DNA from: Paramecium octaurelia
Taxonomy: Eukaryota; Ciliophora; Oligohymenophorea; Peniculida; Parameciidae
Assembly: GCA_905182995.1 (NCBI GenBank)
Contig: CAJJDP010000052.1
Location: forward strand, 219,665 to 283,664
Direction: 5' to 3'
Length of the DNA stretch: 64,000 nt
Shown here: positions 1 to 12,030 of the stretch, piece after piece
Position numbering within the stretch: the first letter of the stretch is position 1
Layout of the letters: every line of letters begins with the position of its first letter
Translations under genes and position numbers: made by a program
The notes under the pieces: generated by a model
The model's input: the letters and a program-made list of their open reading frames with translations, nothing else
The model's database searches: none
What the model was told of the DNA's origin: nothing

Positions 1-3000
1 CCCTTTTTCTTTCTTTTGCAGAGAGTGGTTCATTAGAAAAAATATTTAATTTATTTACGGTATATTAGTAAGTTGATCAATTTAAAATATATTTCGATTT
101 CATAAAGAATAAAATTCTAATTAGATATACTCTGACTTTTTAAACTTGATAGAGTGAGGAAGAATCAAGTTGTTCAATTCTACATACATTATTTTTATTT
201 TTGAGTAATACAAATTCGTTCCTTATAAATCCTATATCGAAAATAGTTATTAATGGAAGATGCTTAGCCTAGTATATGACACTAAGAAAAATCTGTAAAT
301 TCAATTTAAAGTCAAATTGAGATACTTACTATTTAAACTTGGCATAATATTTTAAATTAGTAGCAAAAATTAAATTGCAATTCAAAGTGATTTTCTATTA
401 TTTTAAATAAATAATTGTTATAAAATATGGTTAAGGGGTATTATAATTTCTAATTAAGGATTGGATTATTAATAATATAATGTTATATTTAATTTTTTTG
501 TGGGCTTTTTATTAATATATATCACTTTTCTTGTATTATCATCATGATTTAATGATTTCTTTTATTAATATAAAGTATAGATATATCTATGAAATAAATT
601 CACTTTTTGTAACTTGGATTTCTGACCTTATGAAAATTTTTCTCATACTAAATAATCCATATCCCTTTACAAACAAACTTCTTATACTGATATTATTTAC
701 AATGACATAATAACTTAGAAATTATCTCAATAATAAATAAGATTTATTTTAATAAAAGATTACTTTGAAAAATGTTATTTAGAAAAAATACAAATGAATT
801 AAATTAATTTATATGAATTCAGCATTTATTTATTAGTTTTATGTTATAATCATTAACTTACCTTTTGAAATCACTTTGAATAAGATCAAAGACTAATCTA
901 ATATTAATAACATCCTTATAACAATAAAACTGATATAATTTACGTTATTTAACATCACAAAATTACTGATTAATGAAAATATATTGTCTTATAAATCACA
1001 ATATAATCCACATTTTATATAACATTTTTTGATCTCATGCAATAGGATTTAAATTTTATTGTATAGTTTTATACTAGGCAAGATCTATGAGACAACAATC
1101 GCATTTCTAATATCTATATTAATGTTGATAAGTCTTTTACAAATTTTCATTACTTAGATTCTAATGCTTATATTGTAATAATTACAGCGTAAAGTATGGC
1201 AATTATTTTATCAATAACAGAATACTTAAATGTTCTTTTCAGTATCACTACTATCACTAATTATAATTTTGGAATATTTAAAATTATAGCTTTACTTTTA
1301 GTTGTCAACTTATTTAAATAATTAAAAAATAGAATAGTTTTTGTAAAATTTTTGATAATTTTACATTTCCAAATATACAAAAATTAGTATGAATTATAAT
1401 CCTAATGTAAATAAACCAGTATAGAACTATTAGCTAAATAAAATAAAGTAGCTTTTTTGATTACGAAATTCGGAGATGATTCTTGCAGTAAGAATCATTA
1501 ATATTAAGTCGGAACAAATTATTTCATTATACACGGTAAATTTCTATTATCTTAAAGTGTACAAAGTAAAATTGAAGAGCGTCAAGTAATGCAAAATCAT
1601 TTTTCAAACAGTATTACATTTTTATATTGCTTCCCTAATTCCTTTAAGTATTCAAGATTATCATGGATAGAATGTGAATGTTCCTTTTAAACTGATTAAT
1701 CATATAGATTTAAAGAGAATTCTCGCTTGTTCATCCTTTAAAAGAACTATATTTAGATGGCAGAATCTTATCTAGACTCTTACAATAGTTTAACTGAACT
1801 AAGGTTATTAATATATTCTAGAACTTTATGATATAAAGGTCTAGATGATTCTAAATAACTAATTCCAAATTATTAGTAAAAATAAATTCTCTTGGATTTA
1901 TTAAATCTTTCAAAATTACAAATTGATTACCTTTAACCATAAGACATGATATATGGGTTAATATTCAAATTATAATACCTCAATTTTAGATTTTTGTAGA
2001 AGAGAATAGATCAGTTTCTTTAATTGAGTTCTATTTTATTCAATAATGCCATATCTTTGATTTAACAAAGACTAAAATGACTGAAAGATTTACAAATATA
2101 AATCTTTTGGACAGATTTGAATCTTAAATTGAAATTTAATCAAAAAAAATACCACAATAATTAATTGTCATATTTGATATTACTTTTGATTATTAAAAGG
2201 GCAGATAGAATTTCATTATCATCAAATTTAATTAAATAAATGACTACATTTCTATAATTAAGAATAACTTCTCAAAATAATTAAGCTTGCCTTAATTTTA
2301 TTCAGATATTAAATCATAAAACTATCAGTTCAAGTTGGTCTGACTCCAACAGAAAAAAAAGAGGTTTATGATTCAACTTTTTAAGACAAATTGAAAGAAT
2401 ATATTGATAAAATGTTTTTATAAAAGAACTAAAAACATATTTGCTATCATCTTGTTAGTGGTTTCATCCTTATTAGGAATAGTAGTATCCTTGTTGTTAC
2501 AAACTTTTCATATATAAAAAAATTAAAAAAATTGATAATTGTCAATTAAAAAGGCCATCCTACAACCTATGTTAAGTTTCTTTAAATTGAGATTTATCAT
2601 TTATGACAAAACTAAACTATTGAATTAGAATTTAATAAAAAATGAATAGTATCTAAATGAAACTGATTTTGCAAAACAATATTTACAAGTAATTAGTGAA
2701 ATTAATAAATTTTCAATCTAAACTTTGTAGGATTTATTATTGGATAGGTATTAGTAAGTAATATATTTATATAAAATGATTGATTATGATTATACTTATA
2801 AATATGAAAATTTTAGTGCTGCCACAGTTTTCTTTAAATTTTTAGATTATTAGTAATTCATTTATGGAGTTTACTCCAATAATGAACTTCCCAAAATCAT
2901 GACTCCAGTAACATTTTAATTGTTAAATTAAAAATTATTATTTAAAATTTGTTCTTACTTGATTGATTGATTGATTAAGTTTCTAATCATACCAGAACTA

Positions 3001-4985
3001 GAAATTTCAAACAAATTGACAAAAACAAATTAATCCGAGTTATTAAAAATCATTTTGCAATAAAGCCAAAGCAGAAACCACAAAATTTTTGATATTCAAA
3101 CTGTACTATGTTTATAGGGTTTTTAATAATAAATTTATAATCAATATTAACTATTAATAACGGATAAAATTAAAACTATATCTAACACTCTTATTCTATT
3201 AGAACTTATTAAGAAATTAAAACCAATTGCAACTATGCATAAAACTACTTCTGATTTATGTTTTAATGTAGCATTAATTTATAGTTAAAAAGAATAATTA
3301 AGCAATTAGATTTTTTTCCATATTGAAAGGACTCTGCTTTTACAGCAGTAATTTATAAGCTGAATCAACCTTCTTTATAAATCAAATAATGTGAATAAGA
3401 GTATATTAATATAAATCAAGCTAATTTGCTTTTTCTTTCAGATTTCGTATATTACTTTCTGGATAAACCTACTAACGTTTTGTATCAAATTATTAATGAA
3501 GTAAATTAATAAATTCATATAATTTGTATCAATTCATTTGAAAGATCCTTTTTATTAAGAATTTAAGCTGTATTGATATATATATCCAAAATAATCGCAT
3601 AAGAATTAATTGCTAAAGATTATTAGCAAAAATGTATTAATATTTTAGAAACAGAAGAAGCTTAATTGTTGTAGAATTCTTATAAACAGCATCGGCAAGG
3701 GCAATGACAGACTTTTCTGAACAAGTCTTAAATTTAAAATCAATTTTATTTAAAATATAAATAGAAAATCCTTGTTTCATCAATTTCGTTTACATTAATT
3801 TTAGTCTCTATTATAATGATTGCTTTAATTTAAAATTGAAACTATAGGAATATGACAATTAGAAACTGAATATTTCTAATTATATATAAAGTATGCTGTT
3901 AAATTTATCCACCTAGCCAGAAGAAGTTTTATTTTTGGACGATGTTTTAGAAAGGAAAAATTAGAATGCTGACTCTTAAAGATCCAAATTTATGATTTAA
4001 ATACAATTTATATTTTAGAGAAATTGATATAGATATGAAATATTTGGATAATGATTGAATTAAGGATTATGATGCACACATTACTATGAATTGATTGCTG
4101 ATATTATAATTAATGGACATCACTTAGTCAGATTGATTCTTTTATTAAGGATTGCTTATCTCATCTTTGTTACATCTTTTACTCCAGGATATTCCCCATC
4201 TTTTAACGCAATATTTGAAGCTATTTAATCCCAAGAGTTTTTCTTGATATTGGGAAAACTACAATACATATTGATTATGATGTTTCTGATTTTCATTCAA
4301 AATCTCTTATTTCTACTAATTTTGACCTCTTCTTTATAAAATTTCCATTTCTTATTATCTTTTATAAATAAGTATAATTACTTTTTAAACTCTTACAAAA
4401 ATTCCTAGCCTTTTTATTTTTTTTATTATTTTAATACTCTTTCTTATTAATCTTTCTCTCTAATTTGAGATTTTCTTTCATCTTCAAGAATTCTCAATTT
4501 ATCTTTTCGTTATTGTTATTCTGGGCTCTATAATTAACTTGAATTGTACCACGTATGTATTTAGTGTAATTGGTTGAGTTGATGTCTCGTTTGAAAAAGC
4601 ATCATAAGTAGCAATCTAATATACTCTTAAGTTTTACCTATTCCCCTTAAAGCCCATCCTAATGCACATTCTATTTTTCAGTTTGAGATTCTTCAAAAAA
4701 ATCATACATTATTTTATTTAATAATATTCAATACAATTCTTTTAAGTTTGAAGGAGAAAATCTGTACTTGAAATTCATAATGTTGCAAAGCCAAAAATTT
4801 AGAAATAACTTGATTATCGTTTGAAATTTAAGAATACCATAAAGACAATTTACTTTCATGAATAATCAACAACTATAAGTAATAACTTATCTTAATCTAA
4901 CTTAACAAATAAATTATAAAGAAAATAATGGCTAAGTTATCAACAAAAAATAGCAATACAAAAAAAAATTATCATAACAAAGATT
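1..4985. other. AT-rich left end with relic reading frames
   Basis: This stretch is among the most AT-rich in the window and I could not assemble a gene in it. With the ciliate code, open frames exist at about 1477-1945, 2290-2600, 2570-2975 and 3315-3710 (+), but they change phase repeatedly without well-placed micro-introns and carry in-frame TGA. The 2290-2975 part reads like a hydrophobic membrane segment followed by a soluble extracellular-type segment, and 3315-3710 could be a further piece of the same protein. I infer one or more decayed genes. No telomeric repeat is present at base 1, so this is not visibly a chromosome end. Confidence 0.45.
2290..3710 (+). pseudogene. possible decayed membrane-protein gene
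   Basis: Ciliate-code translation gives a short acidic/basic segment (PTEKKEVYDSTF), a strongly hydrophobic stretch (FAIILLVVSSLLGIVVSLLL) near 2430-2500 that would span a membrane, then about 130 residues rich in aromatic and charged residues (ATVFFKFLDYQQFIYGVY near 2820-2870), and a later block around 3420-3700 (FVYYFLDKPTNVLYQIINE). The pieces lie in different frames separated by TGA, and I found no introns that join them. The arrangement of membrane segment plus extracellular-type domain resembles ciliate sensor proteins, but I cannot name a family. It may instead be several small fragments. Confidence 0.25.
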
Positions 4986-6490
4986 TCATGACTTAAAATC
5001 TAGCTTTTTCTTTCTCGCTAAATTTATAAATTAATAATACTTTCCCTTCAAGAATTCGACTTTCAAAGTATAATCACTTATTTTTATTTCTGAAAGATTT
5101 TTCAAAGGATAGGCTTATGATCCAAGTTTTTACTCTCTTTCTTATATTGTTTAAAGTTACATCCATGTTCCATTTGCTGAATCTTTATCTTAACTTCCAT
5201 CTGCAATCTCCCAATTGTTTTCTCTGTAATTATATCATTTTAAAATTTATACTTTCGATTAAATCTAAATCTTGTTTATTTCCTAGATATTGTATTTGAG
5301 TTGATTCTTATATTATTATCATTTCCTCTTCCTATTGAAAAAACAGCATTAGGGTCTTTAGCGAAAAAGATATTTTGATTAATGTCTGTTACTCCAGATC
5401 CTCCAAACTTCATCATTATAAATGGAATATTATAACATCTTAGATTTGTTAGTATTTAATCAAAACTTTAATCTACATGCAATGATCTTTCATATAACTT
5501 TAGATCTAATCCCTAAAGTGAGCATTTATATTTGATATTTCTTAACTTTTATATCAATTTATCAAATTCTATATCCCTTTGTTTATATTCTGATCCTAAA
5601 TTATGAATTTCAAGAATCTAAATTGTAGTTTCACTACCTATAGAATACTATTGATATTTTTTCAATTTCACATAGTTTCTATCAATTTTGATGTGTGTTC
5701 CAAAAACGCTACCAATATCTTATATATAACAATCCTTAGGTTCCCTAAAATATATAATTATTTTACTCTAAAAATTAAGTAATTCTTTATTTGATATTAT
5801 AATGTAATTTTAATTGACTTATGGTTTTTTAATACAATGGCAATATTTAATTTTCTTTTCTAAAAAAGTTTCTAAAGATAATTTTGCAATGAATTCTTGA
5901 TATCAACCTCTCAGTTTCTCTTAAAACTAAAAATTATTTATTTATGTACTTATATCATTTGGAAAAATTAATTAACCTTAATAGTTTTCGAGTTTCTCTT
6001 GCCTACCAATGATAACATCCTCTGAATCTGCATTTTTTATTGAACCTATCAAACTTGAATTTGAAAACTTAAATACCCAAATTAATTAATAAAATATTCA
6101 ATTTAGGAAGACGAGTTTAAGAGATTTTGGTTTTTTGTAACAGTTATTTTGATATGAGGTTCATTTTTATTCAATTCATTGTTTTATATTTCATGTTTTC
6201 TTAATCTTGTGTACATTTCTTAGATCTACTTTTTTTGTCTAATTTCAAATGTAAATATTACCCGCTCCTTCCTTCGTTTCTAATGATGGATATCATTTAT
6301 ATTCCTGAGTTTTCAATATGAATAATTGGCGGCGATTAATTGGCAAACTAAATTGATATATCGCTGTCGAATGATTGGAAACTAATAATAAATAACATAA
6401 ATACAAGTCGCTAGAGCTGGTGTTGAATAAATTAGGATCTTCAGAGACAAATTGTCGGAACATACTAAATTGCGCAAAAAATGGCTGCAT
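4986..6490 (-). CDS. double FHA-domain protein
   Basis: A 453-residue protein is obtained by removing six micro-introns (6382-6404, 6239-6261, 6054-6076, 5927-5949, 5745-5766, 5224-5252; 22-29 nt). The exon total is exactly 454 codons including the TGA stop. The N-terminal 130 residues are Ser/Asn-rich and look disordered. Two forkhead-associated (phosphothreonine-binding) domains follow. The first has VIIGRQEKL, ISRIHCKI and DIGSVFGTHI; the second has SIGRGNDNNIRIN, ISRKQTRF and DSANGTWM. The GR, SRxH/SRxx and NGT(W/H) positions of FHA folds are therefore present, although the first domain has FGTH in the last position. FHA proteins recruit phosphorylated partners in signalling or DNA-damage responses; which one applies here cannot be told. 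The start ATG at 6490 has no earlier in-frame ATG that improves it. Confidence 0.8.
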
Positions 6491-6579
6491 TATTAATTAT
6501 TAAAATATTCTAAATAATTTGTTTTCTTAGTATAAATATCGATAATATTTAAATCAATAATTTAACAAATAAAATTCTA

Positions 6580-6984
6580 ATGTAAAATTTCGAGTTGCCA
6601 CATTCTAAATTATTTTGGTACATCCAAGAGATGTATAAGTAACAATTGATAGATGATCATGAAAAATAACAATTGAAAGGTAATACCCAATTCTATTTTC
6701 ATAGAAAAAGTAATCATTGAGTAGGTGGAAATTTTTTAATAACTTGAACAATACGAGCAAAAGAAGGATGACTAATTGCTCACTTAATAACTTATTTCCT
6801 TGGTTAGGTAGAAGGATTTAGCAGAATTATTTGGATTAAATATTCGAAAGAATCTATATCGTATCAAATATTTATATTTACAGATGATAATTCAGAATAC
6901 GAATTTCCAGGCAAGGTACAACGTTCTCCTCATTCAGGTCCTAAATCAAGATAGTCAGAAGACCTTTTGCCCCCTGAATTCTGA
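6580..6984 (+). CDS. small hypothetical protein, coiled-coil N-terminus
   Basis: Removing introns 6680-6704 (25 nt) and 6861-6883 (23 nt) leaves 119 codons including TGA, hence 118 residues. The N-terminal two thirds are rich in Gln, Glu, Lys and Leu and should form a helix or coiled coil (VEIFQQLEQYEQKKDD). The C-terminus is Ser/Pro-rich (GKVQRSPHSGPKSRQSED) and probably disordered. No domain is recognised. It is divergently oriented from the FHA gene with only 89 bp between the two start codons, so the two may share a promoter region. Confidence 0.6.
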
Positions 6985-7608
6985 ATATGAAATACGATCA
7001 ATTTTTCTTATATATTATTTGATTTTGATCAAATTCCAATATCTAAAAATATATAACTTAGAAATATTTGTAATATAAAAATATGATATTTTATAAAAGA
7101 GCAGTTTAATTGATTAGTTTATACATTTTTGATATTTTGAAAATAAAATGATTTGTATCAATCATACCATCAATTAATAGGTAATCTAATAATAATTTAA
7201 ATAATGCTTTACAAATATTTTATTTAGAGAGGATTAATAGAAATTCTAGAAATAATATTGAATGAGGGTCGATAATATGAGATGATTGGTTAGAATTAAG
7301 TGTTATTTGGTTAAATTTTGAGTTTTTTATGAAGAAATTAATTGTAAATTCATAGTTTAATTCCTAGAAACTATTATCCATAATAGGATCAATAATTATG
7401 CTAATATTTCAATAAAATAAGGAGATGCACAGTTATCAAATACATTTCAAATTCAACTATAAATTAACAATTATGTGTTTCGCCAAAAAAATGATTTTTT
7501 TTGTATTAATTAAATATTTATTATAATATTCTATGACGCACAATCACAAATAAGAACGTGATTTAATATGTGTAGATATATGTAAAAAATTATATAAAAA
7601 ATAAGTAG
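6985..7608. other. intergenic AT-rich spacer
   Basis: About 620 bp between the small hypothetical gene and the CBM20 gene. I see AT-rich sequence with short chance frames only. It must contain the upstream control region of the CBM20 gene, but no motif stands out. Confidence 0.5.
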
Positions 7609-8245
7609 ATGAATACATAAGTTTTTTTTAGAATTTATTGCAAAACTCAGTTTTATTAGCGTGTCAAAGTTGTTGGAAACAAACCTTAATTGGGAAATTG
7701 GAATCCAACTTATGGTTTATAACTTCTCACTAATGAGAGTATGTACCCACTTTGGTTTACTGACTATCCTTTAGAACTACCTGCATGTATTTAAAAATAT
7801 ATATTTATGACTAGATTCAAAGTTAGAATTTAAAGTGGTAATTATTGATGACTAAAATTGTATATGGGAATGCTGTCCTAATAGGGAGATGAATGTACAA
7901 TCCTTAAAATAAATTGTCATTGTAAATTATGATAATCCATCCATTCAAATTCTTGGAATCAAATCTTTAGTTTCGGAAGTTGAATTTCCATAAATAGAGT
8001 AAAGTAATTATGAAATTTCAAGAGAATAGATCATGCAAGGAAGGTATCCATCTAGCTTTAAGATTATATGTCATATACAGATTCTGATTCAGTAAGTATA
8101 TTAGATTCATTCTTTATAGGAGGAACAAAATAGTAAAAAATCAGAATTAACTAACGATAATTCACTTTTTCCATCCATAAAGTCATTTAATAGTTGTATA
8201 CCTCCTATTGAAGATTTGGAACAAGATCAAGCAGAAATGGATTGA
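7609..8245 (+). CDS. CBM20 starch-binding domain protein
   Basis: Three introns (7787-7814, 7999-8024, 8092-8119; 28, 26 and 28 nt) leave 185 codons, 184 residues. Residues about 5-105 form a carbohydrate-binding module of family 20: VFFRIYCKTQFYQRVKVVGN, then QLGNWNPTYGLQL, WFTDYPLELP, LEFKVVIIDDQNCIWE and CCPNRE follow the family order, including the Trp of GNW and the Trp of IWE that stack on glucan. There is no signal peptide and no catalytic domain. The C-terminus is acidic and Ser-rich (SYTDSDSEEQNSKKSE). I infer an intracellular glycogen or amylopectin-binding protein, perhaps an adaptor like laforin or starch-targeting proteins but without the phosphatase. Start chosen at the ATG immediately before the CBM. 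Confidence 0.85.
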
Positions 8246-9900
8246 AATAATATTCATCTCATATGAATACTTTTACTATTAAAAATAAGTTAATTTAAAT
8301 ATATAAAAGCTATTGTTTTAATTTATCATGTCAAGACAAATTCTAGTACACGAAAACGACAGCGACACAATACATAATACAAATTTTATTTTTAATTATA
8401 AGATAGATGATATTAACTGCTATAATTAAAAGGAATTTAAAAATAAAAATTACTTAACTATTTAATTTGTAAAATTCTAGATAAAATGAAACTATATAAA
8501 GAATTCTTCTAAGTTTATTGTGAAGCCAAAACCTTTTGGGAGGTATCAAAACAAAGTCAAGATATCTACATATTTGGACAGGAACACTTATTGGATAATC
8601 TGAACAGAGTAATTTACAAAACTGAAACAAAATTGTGTCATTCGAACAAAGCTTTAATAATTGTTGAGGTAGTCATATTATTTGGGATTAAACAAAATAG
8701 AGCTTCTTAAGTACAGTGACTTTCTGGGAGCAATATATTTATATTTGATACCCCTTGGATCCTGTATTGACACCCATCAAGAGTATTAAATCAAACTGCA
8801 TTGTTTTTGAAAACCAAAAGTTATCATATGTTGATGTAGATGTTTAAACGAGTCATAAAAAAATTACAAAACTATCAATCAAAAAGATCTTAGGATGTGG
8901 CTAGAACAAAGCAATATTTAATCTTTAATAATACAGAGTAAATTAGATTCATCTTAGAATTTGAATTAGTTTCTTTGTATAGTTAATTACACACAAAAAT
9001 GGAGAATTTTATCAAAAAACAATTAATAGATTAATCGTTAAATCAATTCTTAAAACTAGTTCTCTTACCCATTAATAGCTACTTCCTCCTCATATAAATA
9101 TAAATATTCTACTTTTGAACTATTTCAATTATATTCATCCTTCCAGAATGATGATAAAGAATCTTTGCCTTCTAACATAAGGTATGTTTTAGATTTTCTT
9201 ATAATTCTTCTAGGAAAATATGATAAAACTAAAATCTTTGGTAATACATTTTTAATGCCAAATCCTTATAAATTTAAAAAGGAAATTGGAATCAAAACCC
9301 ACTCATTTTAGAATATCCTCTACCTAAATGGATATTTTAGAGTTTCAAATTCCTGATTGTAGGGAATACTTGCATTAACCCAACACCAACTGAATGATAT
9401 TTTATGCTAAAAAACTATTTAAGTATTTAACTTTTTAAAACCTTTTTTTTTAAATTAAAACATGTTTAAGTAACAATGTGTATAGATAGATTAATAATAC
9501 AATACTCTTTTTTCAAAATTTATGTACTAAAAAACAAATTTTAATTTAAATCAAAAGCTTTTGTATGGCTGATACAATATATATAATTTAATTAAAATTT
9601 TGAATTTTTAAGTTTAATGAATGAAAAATGAATTATGCTTATCCTCAGAATTTTTGCATAATTATAATTAGAGAGACAAATCAAAATAATTGTTTTTATT
9701 TTATAATTTTAGTGATATGAAAAGAAATTTTCCTTTCATGGTGAAAAAATTTATCTTTACATCAATAAATAATTTACAATAATAAATAAAATAGTTGAAA
9801 TTTCTGAAATTAATGCATATTTATTATATTAACTGGAAATTCACAATTTTAATTGAATCCATACACATTGCAGTAATATTAATTTTTTTTGTTTATGAAA
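8246..9900. other. unresolved region with a possible decayed gene
   Basis: From about 8488 an ATG opens a frame beginning MKLYKEFFQVYCEAKTFWEV that can be followed for about 90 residues, and a second stretch near 8750-8960 reads SYVDVDVQTSHKKITKLSIK. A TGA at about 8739 and phase changes separate them, and I found no consistent set of introns. It may be one broken gene or two short ones. From 9400 to 9900 the sequence is low-complexity AT-rich with nothing recognisable. Confidence 0.3.
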
Positions 9901-10218
9901 TCAACTCAACATTCTATGTTTACATAATTAAGAACAATTATGCTAAGCTAAGCTACTATACAATTTCGTAAATTATTCGCAATGAATGGAAAAATTTAAG
10001 AAGTATTCAAAAAATTTCAAATACAATTATTATGGTTAAATAATAGCTTCTTTTGGTGTTGTTGAATTGGCTATTTTGCTTTAATTTCGATTCTATATTT
10101 GATTCTAAAAATTTTAGTCATAAAAAAGTATATCCTGTCCCTTTTTCTCAAGATTTAATTCTTCCCTTATTTTTTCTACTAACCCACTATTTAACCAATA
10201 TCTATTAATTAGCTCCAT
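9901..10218 (-). CDS. short hypothetical protein
   Basis: An intronless ciliate-code frame of 106 codons runs from ATG at 10218 to TGA at 9901-9903 and gives 105 residues. The start MELINRYWLNSGLVEKIREE and the Lys/Gln-rich middle look protein-like, with amphipathic helices. A TGA lies just upstream of the ATG in the same frame. The upstream DNA on the same strand keeps some coding character in another frame, so this could also be the 3' end of a decayed gene. No family recognised. Confidence 0.35.
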
Positions 10219-10925
10219 ACTTTTTCAGTTCTGAACTGTTTTCAAAATTTTCATTTTAGTTCAATATTTTAGCCAAGATTGAAACAAAAATTTTCTAATT
10301 GCTACTCAGTTTATTATTACTTTTTGAGTCTAAGGTGTTACAATACCTATGTATTTTAGTATGATTAATGAATTTTAAAGGTTTCACAGTATTTTTAAAG
10401 CCCTCGTTATTAATATCGATTTGTGTTATTTTCTGATGAACTAATTTATTTAATTAGGCTACAAATTATTCTGCTTATCATTTCATAATAATATGCATTT
10501 GCAGAATATCATTATATTTAGTTTCAAGTTTAGATATTATTTTACCCTTATTTTATATTAATAACAATTTTAATTATTTTGCATTAATAGCTACATATAA
10601 TAAAAAATTATAGTCATGATTATTTTACTTAAAATTTAATTGCATTGATTTAATGAAAATAGGATTGCACGGATTTTATACTTGAATTTTTCTTACAATT
10701 ACTATTTATATCATAAATAAATTATTAACTAATTTTTCACTACCAGAATTTAATTATTTCATTAAGTAAACCATTTTAGTTCAAAATGTGATCTATATAT
10801 ATTTAATGAGAATTTATCATGATTAGATGATATTAGATGCGAACTTAATTATTCTTAATTAAAAGCAATAATAATCTCTGAAATTTGTATTATTTATATA
10901 GTTAATTAAATCTTTTGTTGTCAAA
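10219..10925. other. intergenic AT-rich spacer
   Basis: About 700 bp of very AT-rich DNA without a convincing frame on either strand. It contains homopolymer runs and no recognisable element. Confidence 0.4.
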
Positions 10926-11259
10926 ATGGACTTGCTTAAAGGCGGATTTTAAGGCGATTATTCTGATGGAGATAGCTTAAGATAATCTTGGACTACTGAA
11001 GATAGTCTAAGTAGAACTTCAAGCTATGATGCCGCTGAAGAAGTTAATGATCTAGAGGAAAGAGTCTGTTAATACTTAAATGATTTAAACATCTAATCAT
11101 TTACAAATCCAACTCTCAAAGAAGAAATGTACAACCTTTAATTGAAACAAAAATTAGTAATATTTTTAAATATCTCTGTAGTTTTCAAAAATTATCTCAT
11201 TATCTAATACAAATAAGAGCACTCTCTTGAAAAAACGTTCGCTACTCTTCGCAGAATGA
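10926..11259 (+). CDS. small Ser/Glu-rich hypothetical protein
   Basis: With a 25-nt intron at 11157-11181 the frame has 103 codons and ends at TGA 11257-11259 (102 residues). Without splicing it would stay open to 11339 with a hydrophobic tail; I prefer the spliced form because the intron has standard length and ends (GTAATA..TGTAG). The protein begins MDLLKGGFQGDYSDGDS, is rich in Ser and acidic residues, then carries a helical stretch (EEVNDLEERVCQYLNDL). No domain is recognised. Codon choice and composition are clearly different from the flanking AT-rich spacer, which supports a real gene. Confidence 0.55.
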
Positions 11260-11392
11260 ATATTGCCATTTTTCCAATACTATTCACTTTATTTCTATTT
11301 AAATATAATATTTAAGCATAATTCTTATTTCTTTTCTGATAAACCTAGAAACAATTTTTCTATATTAAAGTATATCTCATCTATAAAACAAT

Positions 11393-11587
11393 TCATACTA
11401 CTTTCAAATTCACACATTAATTCATACTTTTCAAAATGAACTTAAATACATTGTTTTTATGTAATTAACTTATTGAAAAGTCGCTACTGTAGATTACCGC
11501 ATTTCTCAATTTACAAATATTCTCAAAAAAGAAAACTTTTCCTTCTTAATTAACTAAATATTTCAACGGAGTCTCCTCCTTCGGCAT
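11393..11587 (-). CDS. very short hypothetical protein
   Basis: A 65-codon frame on the minus strand starts MPKEETPLKYLVNQEGKVFF and ends at TGA (11393-11395). The frame is also open for about 30 bases upstream of the ATG. It converges on the gene ending at 11259. It has protein-like composition but no recognised domain, and its length makes it uncertain. Confidence 0.3.
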
Positions 11588-11676
11588 TCTATTTACCACA
11601 TTGAAAAAGTTTTCATGTTTTCATAAATCAAAGAATTTGTTAGAATTTATAAATTATTCTTTGTATTTAGGGAGTA

Positions 11677-12030
11677 ATGGCAGAAATCATAATAAAGATG
11701 ATAAAATAAAATAAAAGAAATTTTGAAAGCATTTAAATTACATCAATCAATTAATCACTTAAAAAAACACATAATCATTCAAAGTTAATTATTAGATTTT
11801 CCAAATCTATCCCAAAATTTAATTATTATCTATAGCAATAAGAAAAGCATTGTATTTTTGTTCGCCAATAGAAAAACTATGTTTCTAATTTTCTTGAATT
11901 ATAAGAAACGAACTCTAACATTTAAATCAAAAAAATAGCTCCAAAAACATGTATAAATAAGAAGAAGAATTTAAAAATGAAATTGTTTAACAATATTTTT
12001 CTAGAATTCATTTTGTATTAATCATATTGA
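11677..12030 (+). CDS. possible short Lys/Asn-rich protein
   Basis: An intronless ciliate-code frame of 118 codons from ATG 11677 to TGA 12028-12030. It is rich in Lys, Asn, Gln and Ile. In DNA this AT-rich, TGA is scarce, so a frame of this length can occur by chance (expected spacing roughly 60 codons). I report it because it begins with an ATG soon after a spacer and contains a Gln/His block, but it may be spurious. Confidence 0.2.

Noticed and set aside
1477-1945. Long open frame from ATG 1477 as a gene
   Set aside because: TGA is rare in this AT-rich DNA, the translation shows no domain, and an overlapping frame is equally open.
1440-1960. Cyclic-nucleotide-binding-like segment (VGTNYFIIHGK)
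   Set aside because: Only one short motif fits, both overlapping frames are open, and no flanking parts of such a domain follow.
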